Assembly (NCBI RefSeq): GCF_963966145.1
Contig: NC_091054.1
Location: 13,888,001-13,952,000 of the forward strand
Length of the DNA stretch: 64,000 nt
DNA from: Tenebrio molitor
Lineage: Eukaryota; Arthropoda; Insecta; Coleoptera; Tenebrionidae
Reading direction: 5' to 3'
The position numbers and the translations under genes are program-made. This document shows positions 46,565-60,008 of this stretch, piece after piece (position 1 is the first letter of the stretch; the number at the start of each line of letters is the position of its first letter). The notes below the pieces were generated by a model, which saw nothing but the letters and a program-made list of their open reading frames with translations, was not told where the DNA came from and searched no databases.

Positions 46565-47560
46565 GCCATTTGCTAATTAAATAAACTGAAGTGTATGGGC
46601 GGGGCTGAGATTTGCATTGTAACGACATAAGAATAACACCACGTGACGTCCACTTGTGAGAAAATTATTTTTATTTAGGATTTATTGTAGGTAACAAAAA
46701 TGAAAACTGATTATGACAAAGCTGGCCATGGCCTAAATTGTTACGGCCGCTATTAATTTTTTTCAATTTCGGTGGCTTGAATAAGTAGTTATGATGATGC
46801 TGTTTCTGTTAAAGTCATGATTACTACCATAAAAACGATTTTTGCCACATCTCAAAGGAATCTAGAAAGTGACGCAACTCGAAGAAACCCCTAGTAAGTC
46901 CCCTTTTAGCCATTAGCGGCTTAAATTTCAAAGTTTATATGTTAATAGCGGCGATAACCAACCGACTACAATTCTATATATAACTATGTGCATCAGCCAT
47001 AATCGTTAATAATAATAATTAGGTATCATTGCCGGATAATCTAGTGTCCTCCCAGTGTCTTCGTCGGAATGCCGATGATGGTTCAAAACCACCGGATCAG
47101 TCGACTAACCTAGCTGAAAACAACAATTTGATTACATTTCTGGCGGACATTCAGCATCGCGGGCCTCCTGCGACGATCGTGAATCACATCGGATAGTTCT
47201 CTATGGTAAATTCCCGATGAGAGTGGCGGATGCAGATCTTTATCTCATCTGTTTCTTCGATATTTCCGCGAAGAGCGAAGAATTTCACCGGTAGCCGGAT
47301 GGTCTGTCCACCCACGTCCGCCGAATTCATCTCCGAAGAATTCGGTCCACTTAATGAGAGGACGATCCGAGGATAAACATATCAGATTTCTTCATGTGTG
47401 GCACCGCCGCAGGATCTTGTCAACTTATGACTCAAAACCCAAACGTGTCGTTGAAGCAATAAATAGTTTCGTTATCAGTATTTGCGGTGTTGTATAGTCA
47501 GCGGCGCTTTTCCCCACAAAAAGACCGAATTTTTTCCGACTGTCGTTTTCTGGAAACGGC
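46565..47560. other. GC-richer, non-repetitive island
   Basis: The section 47040-47420 is clearly less AT-rich (GGACATTCAGCATCGCGGGC, GATCGTGAATCACATCGG, ACCCACGTCCGCCGAATTC). No long frame or inverted repeat. Candidate enhancer or noncoding exon. Confidence 0.35.
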
Positions 47561-48935
47561 CCCTGATAAATAGCTACACCCACTTGACAAATTGAGACTA
47601 ATTTTAGAAATTTATTACACCTACTTTACGAGAAAATGTTTTAACTGTTTGCACGGTGTTATATACCTGCCGTTAAATATTGTGACAGTTAATTAACATA
47701 AATATTTGCTTAAATTAATGTAAAACCTGACCTTTTGTTTTCGGGTTTTTATTTGGCAATTTCTTGTACACGTTTAGGCTAATGCGCAGAACGGTTTGTT
47801 GCCAAAAACTGATAGCGATATCGCAGTTGCGACATTTACATGTTCCTGGGAGCAAACAACGTTGAGAAATTACTAACAACGGGAATAAATATTTATGGGG
47901 ATATTACCGGTGTTTTATTGACAGCGAATAATGCAACGCAACTAAAATTTAAGTAATTGAAGCCGCCGACGTTTGCCGCAACATTTATTTATCACATTTT
48001 TATTTAAAATTATCTTTTTATTTCCCTCGTTAAAAATTTATTAAAATGCTAACATTGTCTCGCACGGCAAACACTGCAATTAACAGCTTCGAGTACATTT
48101 TCAAACACACTATTTTCATTATTTTTACGGTCACAAGAACAATCAATTACGTGTAAAATTGGAAGAAACCAAGCAGATGTTCATCATGCTACCCATAGTG
48201 GGCCACGACCATTAATTTGATTTATAATTGTTGAATGTTTTGTTTCTATTTAAATGAATAGTCAATTTCGTATTCTGTTTTGCATTTCATATAAATAAGT
48301 TATTTCCTCTTCTGTTTTGCAGACATCTAAATTCTCCCACAAAAACTGTCCAAAGTTGGTAGATCACCACTTTTTTTACTTGAAAATTTGTGAGTATAAT
48401 AATGTTTGCATCGACTGTGTGGGGGTGATTGTTGTTCATCAGTTTTGCTGAAAAATTTCCACACCAGTTTCTGCATGTCCAATAATTTTTTACAACCCAA
48501 ACAAATTAAAACTGATACTTTTTGTATAAATTTGTTGTATAGTTAGCTTTTTTATGCCCAAAAAACTGCACCAATGTATAATATAAAATACACACACGTC
48601 GTTTGGGATAATTTCGTGTTTAACGAAAACTTGTATGAAATTTCTAATAGATGACAAGGCTTAAGATGCAACACAAAATTATCTGTAGGAAGAAAAACTT
48701 TGGCAGTTATTTGACAAGATAATTTTATGATTCTGTATTAAAGAACACAAAATACATTTATTTCGACGCTCGTTGAAACAAATAGTGTTTCTTTATAGTA
48801 AAAATCAACAATGTATTAATTGTTCTCAAATTGGAAGGCACGACTTTATTGAAGGTAAAATAACAAGACTTAATTATTTTATCGGATACATTTTTCAATT
48901 TTACGAAAACTTTTTGTTTTGACAATTTTACGAGT
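47561..48935. other. AT-rich intergenic DNA
   Basis: Nothing recognised. Confidence 0.35.
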
Positions 48936-49006
48936 TGAATTTGGGCATTTTTATTCTGGTTAGTCCCGAGAGCTTTAGCTCGAGGGTTAAAAATGCCCAA
49001 ATATTA
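48936..49006. repeat. Hairpin repeat
   Basis: AATTTGGGCATTTTTA pairs with AAAAATGCCCAAATATT, and CCCGAGAGC with GCTCGAGGG around TTTA. Confidence 0.75.
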
Positions 49007-49478
49007 AAATTCTCTAAACCAAAAATGTTTAAGTGAAAATTGGAAAATTTATCAGATATACAAAATGAGGTAGTGTTATTTTTGGCCAGATTAATTCCAG
49101 AATACAAACTTTAACGTTAGGTAATTATTTATTGACGATACAGTTATTAAAAACACAATTATTAAAAACAATTTGAGAATCTGACAGGAGTAGCATGCAA
49201 TTTTAATCACTTTTAACAAATGACAGTGTAGTAGGACGTTTTTATCGCGATAAACATTTTTGATTGGAATTGGATGAAAGCAAGCGCTCTGATTGGCTGA
49301 ACACGCACGTTTGATGTACGTGGGAATTAATCGATGTAAAACTGACAGAAATCACACATTTTTTACCTATTTATTAATAAAATTATATTTTTTTTTTACA
49401 TTGCTTTTTATCGATAGGTAGGTAGGTACCTACTTAAGTCTTAAGTATTGTAGGTATTGAAGTAAGTGTGTAATTTAC

Positions 49479-49745
49479 TTTTCCGACGACCACTATGAAA
49501 AATGCTTAAATTCGCACAAATAACTATTATTGAAAGTTGGCTATTGCATGCAAATAGCGAACCCGTGTGCAATGAAACTGGTTAGCCAATCAGATACCTT
49601 CTAGCCTGTGCGCAATGAAACCATTGCACACAGTTGTAGTAACCATGGCCACCAATGTATGTTTTGTTCGCAGCTCTGTCAAATAATATTTGAAGTTTGA
49701 AGGAATACCGAATATTAGCGTTTTTTTTTTGTGGTCGTCGGAAAA
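49479..49745. repeat. MITE-like element with TTTTCCGACGACCAC ends
   Basis: TTTTCCGACGACCAC at 49479 and GTGGTCGTCGGAAAA at 49731 are perfect 15-bp inverted termini about 265 bp apart. Interior not coding. Confidence 0.7.
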
Positions 49746-51199
49746 ATATCGTGTATACCACGTGTTGAAAATTCGATTCTTTCATTTTCAACTCTTGATA
49801 TACAATATACTATTTTTAAATAGGTGTTTTACTTTTCAGTTCTTGTTCTACTTTCTACCTACATTTATAAACAAACTATTGGTACTTGTCCATTACATTC
49901 ATGTTCGTTAATCTGGTAAATAATTTAAGATCTTACATAAAATATCAGCGTCAAACAAATCAAAACTGCTGGTTTATAATTTATGCGATGAATAAAATTA
50001 CCTACTTATTCTTCGCCAGAACAAGAATAATAAATAAAACAAATTATTTAATAATATTTTACGAATTATAATGTCAAATATGTATCTACCTACTTTTTAG
50101 TTTCTCTGGATTCTATTAGGTACCGACTTTGTTTTAAAAATGTACCTGTCTAGTTCTGGTTTCCTGAACTTGAAGCGATTTATAAAAATTAATCAAAACA
50201 ATGAAAGTTTATTGCAAGTCATTTAAATTGTCATTCTGAACCAAATTCGATTTATAATTGACAGAATTGCGTACCTACCATTATGTAACGGGGATGTACT
50301 TCAGGATGCAGGTTTTTCCGACGGTATTTGTGAAAGAACGTCTTCAATAAATCATACGTTTCTAACCATAAGATGGCTCATTGTTTTTGGTTAAAGACCG
50401 CAAAAGGATTATGTAAATGAATTTAAAAAAAAAATCTGCGATCAACAGATCTGTTTTAAATAAGACCGCAGTGCTCCCACTTTTCTAATTTATAATAACA
50501 GTGTTTACGTCTAACAATTCAATAGAAAGTATTTTGTTTTAAAAGGTTGTCGGGCAAAATGCTGTGAATTTCGTGGAAAAAAAGCGATGACGGCTTGGTT
50601 TATGGAGAAACTAGGACAGGAATTGTGTTTCGGTCGTCTTTTGAGAAATCGTAAAATTTTGTTTGAGGATACTTAAATGTTTAAATAAATGTTGTATCAT
50701 TTATAGCGACATTGATAGCGACGCTGTGTTTCGAAACCTGTCCAAATCCATAATTATTTTTTGGCGCTACCGAATTGAAGAATTTCTCATTAAAATCAAA
50801 TTTATTGCGAAGAGAATCTGGATTTGTGTAATAAATTAAGAACACAGCAGCAGAGAGATCATAAGAATGGCGATTGTTGCAAGTGGAGGAAATTTCGCAG
50901 ATGGCTCGGTCGGAGTCAATAAATTAATCGTGTGATGTTTCAGTAACTACTAGTAATGAAATAATCCATAAATTGGTACATAAATTGCCGGTGGGTATAT
51001 TAATGCGGCAATAAAAAGCATCAAGTCGAATGCAAAATATTTGATTAGGTGTGACTATAATTAATAACTTTGGGACGAGTGCGGTGAAGGTGTGATTTTG
51101 GAAAAAGCGCGAAAAAACAAAACACGGCTCGTTCAAAGTCGCACATGAAAAAACACAGACACATCACAAAAACGAACAATTACGCATCGACTCATTTTA
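49746..51199. other. AT-rich intergenic DNA
   Basis: No gene recognised. Confidence 0.35.
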
Positions 51200-52510
51200 A
51201 AAACTTAATCAAGGGAACGTCGGCGACCACCAGGCCGGCCTAACCGCCTCTTCAATAAAGTCGATTTTCAGCGAGCACTCGTTTGACTTCTGGTTTAAGC
51301 GGATCCAGTCAGGTGAACCTTATGCCAGGGCCTCTTAAGGGGGGTCCACAGGTAGGTTGGACTTAGTAAGCTCCAGAAGGGGGGCAGAGGGGCACGAGGG
51401 AGCCCTGAGCTACACACTACTGCTAGGATCATTGGGCTACCATCTCTAGTTTGGTACAGAAGCAAAACTTAGAACTACTCCTGAAAGATTGTTGGCAAGT
51501 TTAATACCATCGCACCCGCCGCACCAGCCTCATATGGTCCTGCGATCGACGCCGTGCACAGGTTAGTACCTCCATTTTACGTAACTTTCGACTAACACCC
51601 GTCCTTAATTAGTGCGACTTGTGATGGTATTATTTGGTCGCCTGCCGTACCGTCGAAGTCACCAATCCGCCGCCGGTCGAGGCTATTTTTAGCGAAGTGT
51701 AGCGCTCTCAGACGGATTATTAATATTTATAGGTAGTTAGTTATGCGATTCGTTAATTGTGGGGGCTACCGGGCGCTAATTGCGGGGAACATGCGGCATT
51801 TAGGAGTCGCCGCCGTGTTACGCCTCCGCTACCGAATTACCCGTGTCAGGTAGAGAGTGGGGAAATAGCGACCGTTTTACTTTCTAGCCGACCGTTCCAT
51901 TCACGAAATTTCGTCGATTGTCGCCGGTCGGGACGGTGGAAAACGCCAGTGTAAGTACGGCCGGGGGAAGTGTAACGCGCGTTGGTTGGTCGTCGGATTC
52001 GTCGTTTAATTGGCCTCGCGGTACCCAGTAGCGGTCGCGATTGTTACGGCTACCATATACCAATAAAACAACTCATATTATCCCCACCAACTCTTATAAC
52101 CAGTAGCGAGACGGCGGGGTGTCTGTAAAACAGGTAGCTATCTAGAGCGCTGTGGGAATACCGTCGACTAGGCCGTCGTCGGTGCCATGGTGTCCGCTTC
52201 TTTCGCCGTAAGTTGATGGATTGCTTTGTTTTCTGCTTATTGGTCCGTTCTAACTGTTTTTGCGCTCGACTGTGGTATTAAAAGGCGCACCCCGACGGTA
52301 TTGAATGTCACCGGAGCGGACAATGTAACGTGTATTTATGCTAATACGGCTCTGTACCCGCCCTTCATTGTTGGATCCCATTGATATTCACCATTGTCTG
52401 CGGTTCGCTCGATTCGGTTTTTTTCTCGGAGACGGCCAGATAGGAGGTTAAGACACTGGAATCATCCACGGAGCCATCGATAAAGGTTCTTGCCTCTTGT
52501 CGCAGGCCCA
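51200..52510 (+). promoter_or_regulatory. CpG-rich island with consensus splice donors: possible distal promoter/5' exons
   Basis: The longest GC- and CpG-rich tract of the desert. It contains strong plus-strand donors GTAAGT at 51951 (after AAAACGCCAGT) and at 52208. The second follows GTGCC-ATG-GTGTCC, a well-placed ATG that would encode MVSASFA before the donor. No repeats seen. About 7.5 kb downstream is the drm exon with a good acceptor at 59675-59676 in its leader, so a distal first exon of drm or of a noncoding RNA is conceivable. The exon reading is inference. Confidence 0.35.
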
Positions 52511-53913
52511 CAATTTTGCCATTATCATTTTTTTTACATCATTATTTTACTTTATTCAGTCCTTTTCTTTGCCGTCGTTATTTTCCACAATTACTCATAA
52601 TTTTTATTTATCATTACTTCACCCAGTCTTCATGTCTGAGAGGTCAAGTCCGGCGGAACGAACTGCGTAGCTCATTTTGAAATGTGTTTATTGATTATTA
52701 TAAATATAAATGTTGCCTACGCTAGGAAAATAAGTCGGTTCCTACACGTCATTATGTTATTGTTGTGATGGTGTAAAGTTCAGAAAGGTCAAGTTTCACC
52801 ATAGATTATCCTAAATTTCGAATATAATGGACTAAATTACTCTAGGTTTGTATGTAGATTAGGTTATTTAGATTTTGTAATACATAGTAATTTGGCTCGT
52901 GTGTTTTACCTTCAAATGATCACCGGTGCAAGTTTGCACCTGCTGAACATTCGAATTTTATTATTATGAAAATCTAGATAAAATGTTTCAAACGGACAGC
53001 TGGGCTAATGTCGCCTACGCACTTTACGTAGGTATATGGTAGCGGCATATCATAATTATCGCTTTTTTGGCATGCCTCAAAATATCAGTCTTCTATTATC
53101 ATTAGTTGTAATTATAGTAATTATTTTTAGCACCACTAATCTGACTACTCCAAAATAGGTACTTGCCTATGAGCATCTTGTAAACTTCATTTGGTAGACA
53201 ATGCAGAAATCCCATAAATTTCATTTTAGTAGAAAAATTAAAGCGTTTATCTGTCGACTGTGAAATAAAAATTTATGTGTACGACTTGAAATATTTTCGT
53301 GCACATCTGCCTATAATATGGTTTTGAAATTTGTAATGTACGGATGTTATGCAACAATATTCAAATTGGAGAAAAATCAAACGATGGGCAGGTAGGTATC
53401 TCACGAGAATTATAAATGTCATGTTGATTTATGCCAACAAATTGTTTTTAAACTAATTTAGTAACTTTCTTCACGTTGAATAATTTGACATATTTCGATA
53501 GCCTGCATTTCTGTTTGATGTAACCACGAGCTATCTCGCTTTCTATTTCTTTATTTATTTGGGATTTTAATATCACACAATAGTCTCATTTATAAACTTG
53601 GTTGGAATAATATCTAAATTAACAAATTCAAATTCTTTATAACAAAATGTAAATATTGTGTCATTCGTTTTTATTTTCTTCATTAAAATTAGAATCACCT
53701 AACGTAACAGATGCGAAAACAATGATTTAAAAAATTGTTGTTAAAAATAAATTAATAATTACATAAAACAATTTGTTGTTCACATTGCGCAAAGCCTACT
53801 ATTAATTTTTATTATATTGAAATAATTTCACGAGAAAAGTATCAAGTTGTCAACTACTATTAACTATATCGGCACCTAGTGAAAAATACAATTCTTTTGT
53901 GTTTAGTGGAAGT
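52511..53913. other. AT-rich intergenic DNA
   Basis: Nothing recognised. Confidence 0.35.
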
Positions 53914-54087
53914 GACGGGAGTTCACTTAAATTTCCGGTCAAAGCTGACTTTGAAGAGTCGATTGTGAACGCACCAAGCGTGTAAAAACACAAACAATGG
54001 TAAAATTTAAGTGATCCGTAATCACTAGTGCGTTCACAATCGATTCTTCAGCGCCAACTTTGACCGGAAATTTAAATGAACACCCGA
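53914..54087. repeat. MITE, second full copy of the 44537 family
   Basis: ATTTCCGGTCAAAGCTGACT, AGAGTCGATTGTGAACGCAC and its inverse GTGCGTTCACAATCGATTCT, ending GAAATTTAAATGAACACCCG. TA follows the right end. Confidence 0.88.
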
Positions 54088-56189
54088 TACATAGTTGCAC
54101 CAAGACAATTCAATATTCTACATGTTACGTTACGTTTTATTTATTTACTGAACTTAATTAAATTATTAATTAGTACCTATGTAATTATATTTAATGTATA
54201 ATCCTTAACATTTTAACTTAAAAATTTCATATTGTTTTAATTATTTGCTAAGGTAAAATGTTTTGAATAATTTTAAATTCGTATGATGATTGCTGTATAA
54301 TATTTTTTTTTAAATTAAACTTGACGGTTGTGTATGTAGTAAATTGTTGTAAACCAGGCTGGCAAATATTTTATAAAATATAATTTAATTAAAAAGACGT
54401 CACTGAATTCTTAATGTACTTATTTGAAATCGTTCTAAACACACAAATAAATATTCTCGATGATGAAGAAGGTAAAAGCTTCATCGAAAATAATTTTTGT
54501 TCTTGAATTGGCTGTAAAATACAGTATTGAAATATTAAAAAAAATTGAATGTTTTTATAACTTGATTGGGTTAATAATTAACACTGACAGTTATAATAAC
54601 TTGTTTGTAATGTTTTGATTTTGTGTAAATAAAATAAATTATTGAACAGTTGAAATTACAGATACATATTAGAAAATTATTTGAGGAGTACCTACATTTC
54701 AACTGTTTTTGTTACATTGCAAAAAATTGTGTTGAAATAACAACGATTTTAATTCACTAGAATTATTTTTGAAAATTTAAAACAAAATTTATATTTAGGT
54801 ATTTTACATTTTGTCACTTGCAGCAATATTTTTTTTAATTGCCTAAACAAGAAATTAATTTTGAAACATCATTTTCATTTATCCACCTATTCTAGGAACA
54901 CGTGAAAATGTTTGAAGCCAAATTAACAAAATGATAATACATAATAAGTAGATACTTAATAATTTCTAATTTATAGTTTCCGACTAAATTTTAAATTGTA
55001 ATTGTTTTCTTTCAGATCATTCTGTTTCACAAATAAATTTCGATTGATGTTTTTTTAACCCAACATTTTCTAATCTGAAATATTAGATATATTTTGGACA
55101 ATGTCATTTATCGAAAATCTTAAAATAATAATTGTAGTAAAAAAATACACAAAATGGAACAGCTCTTAAAATTGTTATAATCGCTCCTTTATAAGAAATC
55201 GTAAATGATGTTTACTCACTGACATCTTAGATTAAATTGTTAAACAACAGCACTTTACTCGAGTAAAATTCAAACAACATTGTTAGTATGTGTAGGTTTG
55301 TGTTGTAAACAGTAATATGCATAGATTATTTTTTCTTGAACTCTTGAAGTTAATTTATGAAGTTTATATAATATCGCTTTGCATTCATTTGCATCTATTA
55401 ATGACAATTAGTTGTACGCATCGATTGCTACTTTAGTAGTACGAGTACGTATAGTATTTTTAAGAGAAGAAAATCTGATTCATATATTTTTTTGTTGCGG
55501 TTAAACCGCAGATGACAAACAAAATTGGTTATACCAATACCTAATAATTTCGTCCAGTTTGAGAGTCTGACTCAGGACATTAAAAATTTTAAATAAATCA
55601 TTCCACTTAGCAATTTCTTTATCGCGTGAATCAGTCAGATTTAGGCGTTTAACAATAAGAAAAATATGATGCGAGTGATAGCAAGATGGATAAAAACTAG
55701 TAATTTTTTAATATGTTTGTTTTTGCTGCATTCCAGCCAAAACATTTTTTCTTCCGGCTCAGCAGGATCCAGTTGTGTTTATTTTTATGCGACAAATGTG
55801 GAATTCCAGTGGCTGTGATGCATGAAGTGTGTAAATAAACTTTTCGAATGTTCTGGGAACGATTCATTCATTAAAAAAATTATCAATGTTTATTTGTTTA
55901 CTCAATGAGAAATAATTTTCCGTTAGTCATTCGGCAGATGTGTGAATACGGTTTTTCGGGTCGCGCCTCCAGCTGTGGCACAATTTCGTCAAATAAATAA
56001 ATTTCGGCAAACCGATGCGCGATCGCTTATGAGTGAAAATTTTTTTTTAATCATCGACGACATTAATTACTCACGATCGGAATTTGTGAAATGTTCCATT
56101 AAGCCCGGGCCGCATAAGACACCGCTCGGTTTCCGACGATTTATGTTGTATAATTTTTATGAATTTTAATGCAGATCTCAGTAGGCCGG
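54088..56189. other. AT-rich intergenic DNA
   Basis: No gene recognised. Small palindromes TGCGGTTAAACCGCA (about 55496) and ATTGGTTATACCAAT (about 55525) lie close together. Confidence 0.4.
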
Positions 56190-56950
56190 CGCACAAAATT
56201 CCAAGACAATTTATCATAGAGATCGTCCATCATCATAAAGAGCAGGGCCTTTCTATAACAATAACCAGTCAACACCGCCTTCTTTGATTCCCTTTCGAAT
56301 GTTATCCGACAGATCGAAAGGCCATCCTTGTCTTACGAAAACAACACCTCTCGGTGAAACAAGGAGCGGGACATTTGCAAGTCATCTACTTATTAACATA
56401 AAGTAATTGTTGTCATTCCTTTTGACACATTCTTCGGGATGTTTATTGTTCAATAAGCTTGCAACGCGCTTTTTCTTCGCCGTAAAAACGATACGGACGG
56501 CTTTTCGACGTTATGTAACTGTACAGAGTTGACGGCGAGAGGTGGTGCAACACCGAGACGAATTTTGGACACCGTGCCCAAACCCATTGTTGGGAAGGAG
56601 TCGCCGGATCCATAAAGGAGATTCGTCAAAGCGACACACTCTGAATCGGTCCAAAAGAGGTGACCTCACGAACTCGCGGACCAAATGGATCGTAAAGAAT
56701 ATCCAAACTATTATTCATTGTCGACGTTCAAGTCTGAGTGTCGTCTGGGCCTCGACGGTGATGCTGCTGCTGACAAAATTGCCGAAAAACCCAAGGTCCC
56801 CGCACTTTGCGGAAATTCTGTGGTTCGACACGAAATTCAGGTTTTGTTAAAAGTTTATACAAATACTTGGCCACTTAGTGTCTCTGTGCGTCATTCTGGC
56901 GGTCTTCGACGACAATATTTTTTAATGAATTTCTTCCACAACGAATTTCT
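56190..56950. other. GC-richer, non-repetitive island
   Basis: Contains two overlapping plus-strand frames of about 100 codons (56542-56850 and 56685-57011), neither with a recognised domain. Words such as GAGTCGCCGGATCC and GGGCCTCGACGGTGATGC. Candidate regulatory element close to drm. Confidence 0.35.
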
Positions 56951-57647
56951 ATTTTTTATTTATTTATTGAAATGCTCGTTTCAAATTCCTTCGGGTAATA
57001 AAACTATATAATTGTCAAATGGAGGAAATTAAATGAATACGACCGCATAATTTGTCAACAGATAATTAATATCTTTATGAATTATTCAATAAATATGAAG
57101 TGAGGAGCGGAAAATCATAAATTGTTTATTACAACCGGCAACAGTAAGAGCTGGAGTAACGCAAATATTTTTATGACCACCCTACACCTGTTTGTTGGGA
57201 AGAAATGTTAATAAAATTTATGTATGTGGGTGTTTTAATACGCAATGTTTATAATTCATCAATTGCATAACATTTTCAATCAAGAGTAATTTTAAAACTC
57301 TTCTTTATATATTTTTTACTAATTAAAAAAAAAAAAAATTCTAAAATATTAAAAATCAATATAAGTCAATAACTGCTTCATTTTGTAGATACTCAGGTAT
57401 TTTTTGTAAATAGAACACATCGGTAGATAATTTTATGAAAGCTCATAATTTTTCAATTTACCTACATACATATTTATAAGTTATAAAATCTTAAATATCG
57501 TCTTAAGAATAAGAAAAAACAACTATTTGGAGTCTACACTGGTGACTCATAAGTTATAAGATATAATTTTTTTTAATATTTTGTAATACTTAAGAGATTT
57601 CTGAAGCGATTTTTTGCTACAAATTTATATTCGCCCTGGTAAAGTAT

Positions 57648-57897
57648 CTATAGTGTGCGCGGCGAACCACGTGATAGTTCGTAGCGACGTCATGAAAGCC
57701 TGATTTACACTGCCTCGTCAAATTTTAGTTTTGTGCGGGAAATTTAAATCTTACTGCTTTAAAAATGGATGGAAATTTCGGCTGCGTGCATAGAGCTGTA
57801 CCATACTTCTTAACGCACTCCATTTACCCAATAGGAAACCATCCCTCGAAGATCACGTGAAGATACACCAGTTTATTACTCCGCGCCAACTATAAAG
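57648..57897. repeat. Possible diverged MITE
   Basis: CTATAGTGTGCGCGGCG on the left and CCGCGCCAACTATAA on the right are imperfect inverses, with inner CACGTGAT and ATCACGTG. The rest of 56951-59340 shows no gene. Confidence 0.4.
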
Positions 57898-59346
57898 TTA
57901 AAACAACAAATGTTTTAAATGATCATTAGCAACGTTGAAGCAAGACTTAAAATATAAATAAAACACCAAAAAACAAAGTAAATGACAATCTAAGTTATAT
58001 TGCTTAGCAAAGTGCAGCTTAGTGGAAAGTTATTTTGTAATTAGAGTTAGTCCAAGAGAGGTGTTGCGAAAAATTTTGTTATTAAAATTTCGTCCGAGGA
58101 CATGGTAACTTCTTGGTTTTATTTTTTTGGTAAAATATCGTACATAAAACTAGCTAAGAGGCAAGTATTAGGAAAAATGATAAACAATAATTGTCGATAG
58201 CACTTCTTCCGCTTTTATATTCTTCCTTTTTTACGTTTGATTTTACAAATAAGAAGAAAGAGTAAGTTTTTATACATGTCCTAGTTTATCCTGAAGATTA
58301 CACTACACACCGTAACATATTTTAAACAAACACCTGATGTCATCTTCTGATGTACCAAACGAATCTTCAACCTAGATAAATACCACATGTTTTTGTGACA
58401 CTAATTGTTCGAACAACTTTGGTGGGCGTGAGTCTTTCCAGAAAAGGCAAGAAGATGTACCGGCATTTGCATAAATCTTTTTGATTGTATTTTTGGTTGC
58501 CGATTCGAAAATCTACAAACCCATCAACACGACGACACGATTTTATAGGACATATCTTAGACTAGATGGTGTAAAACACGTTCTCAACAGAGGATAACAC
58601 TTTTATCTTAGATCATTTAGTCATCTGAATATACATAACGCGAAAAAAAAACGTTTTTGCATAACAGACATGACAGTAATTGGTGTCGGAATGAAAGCTC
58701 ATAATTATACGATCCACTTCGTATTCAGCCAAAAATTACAGTGTTGAAAAAATTATCAACAACAACACATCTGTGGAGTATTTTGGGACATTGCAGAGAT
58801 TGTTGTCGGAGTGGTTCAATTACGAATGTGGAAATCTCAAATAGCTGAAGAGTTAGGTGTAAACTGTTGACGTCTAATCTTTTTATTGTTAAAGTGTAAT
58901 GGCACAAATATGTGCTAGTTGCAGCAGCATTAATTTTATTAACTGTTCCCATTGTGGGTTATATCAGAGGTATTTTTAATCGTCTGGTATAACCGCAAAC
59001 ACGATTTTTCTCAGTTGTGTGCGTAAAAAATGACTGAAGAAGTGATATATTATTATTATTATTAAAAAAAATAATAATAATTTTATACCGTAAAAACGGT
59101 AAGACAATTATTAGGATGAATTATGTGAGAATACTGGAGGGCTCGTAGTAAATAGCTGGGACATCACCAGAACGCATATGGTATTATTTTGAGGTCATCG
59201 GTGTGATGACTTGAGCGAACAGGAGAGCTACGGTAATGAAATAATGTTTAGTTTTTCTCTGATTCAACAATGAATGGTAGAACAGTGTCGGAGTGGAAGT
59301 GTCGTTTCTGGCTCGTTTAGTAGTCACAAACACGTGTCTTATTTAG

Positions 59347-59354
59347 TATAAATT
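59347..59354 (+). promoter_or_regulatory. Possible TATA box of drm
   Basis: TATAAATT in a less AT-rich neighbourhood, followed about 30 bp on by CAGCAATTA, a plausible start site. This would give a leader of about 400 bases. A donor-like GTGAGT (59648) and an acceptor TTTGTGTTGCAG (to 59676) also lie in the leader; they are too close to each other to form an intron together. Confidence 0.35.
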
Positions 59355-59787
59355 ACTGTCGGATAGATCGGCAGCAATTACACGCCAATATTCACTTAAA
59401 TATTACTGTTTCGCTCGGGAATTATTACAAAACTGCAGGAGTGTCGTGTACTAATATGTAACGAAGGCGGCGGTCGTGCGAATGTAACACTGCACTCGCA
59501 CAAGTAGGAGGGAAAATAACCTTTCACTCTTTGTGGCAAAGACGCCACTCGATGAGGCTCCTGATCTATAACACTCCTGCAGAGGTCCTCCGTGCAGTGC
59601 GCGCCATGGCAATGGGTACATATCGCTCGCCGCCCGCCCCAGGATCAGTGAGTAATAATCCGAATTTGTGTTGCAGGAATCTGCGAAAATCCCGGATATC
59701 GGCGCTAGGATTCACGTCTGTTCGACATCGCGGATTAACTCATCGCTAAGCTGAGTAATAAGCAGGAACAGATAAGAATCAGACACG

Positions 59788-60008
59788 ATGTTTGCGATAA
59801 TACAGATTGACAACGACGTTAGTGGGCGCGAGTTCCGTAGAAAAATGCGCCCCAAGTACGAATTCATCTGCAAATATTGCCAGAGGAAGTTCACCAAGTC
59901 CTACAACCTGATGATCCACGAGAGGACCCACAAGAGCCCCGAGTTGACTTTCAGCTGTGAGGTGTGCGGCCGAGGATTCAAACGCCAGGACAACCTCAAA
60001 CAGCACAG
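59788..60008 (+). CDS. drm: drumstick (drm), odd-skipped family zinc-finger protein, main coding exon
   Basis: ATG 59788 (context GACACG) opens 73 codons plus two bases. The N-terminus [10 protein letters not shown] and the block [20 protein letters not shown] are nearly those of fly Drm. Finger 1 is complete: C28, C31, H44, H48. Finger 2 has C57, C60 and H73 ([17 protein letters not shown]); its second histidine depends on the next exon. The exon ends AG|GTAATA, the same phase-2 position after HR used in odd-family genes. Without splicing it would stop immediately (TAA). Drm is a small nuclear regulator that binds Lines through its N-terminus and thereby frees Bowl, acting in gut and leg-joint patterning in flies. 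Its long empty upstream region fits a developmental control gene. Confidence 0.93.

Noticed and set aside
59648..59676. Mini-intron in the drm leader (GTGAGT to TTGCAG)
   Set aside because: 29 bases is too short to be spliced; the two sites are more likely used with distant partners or not at all.
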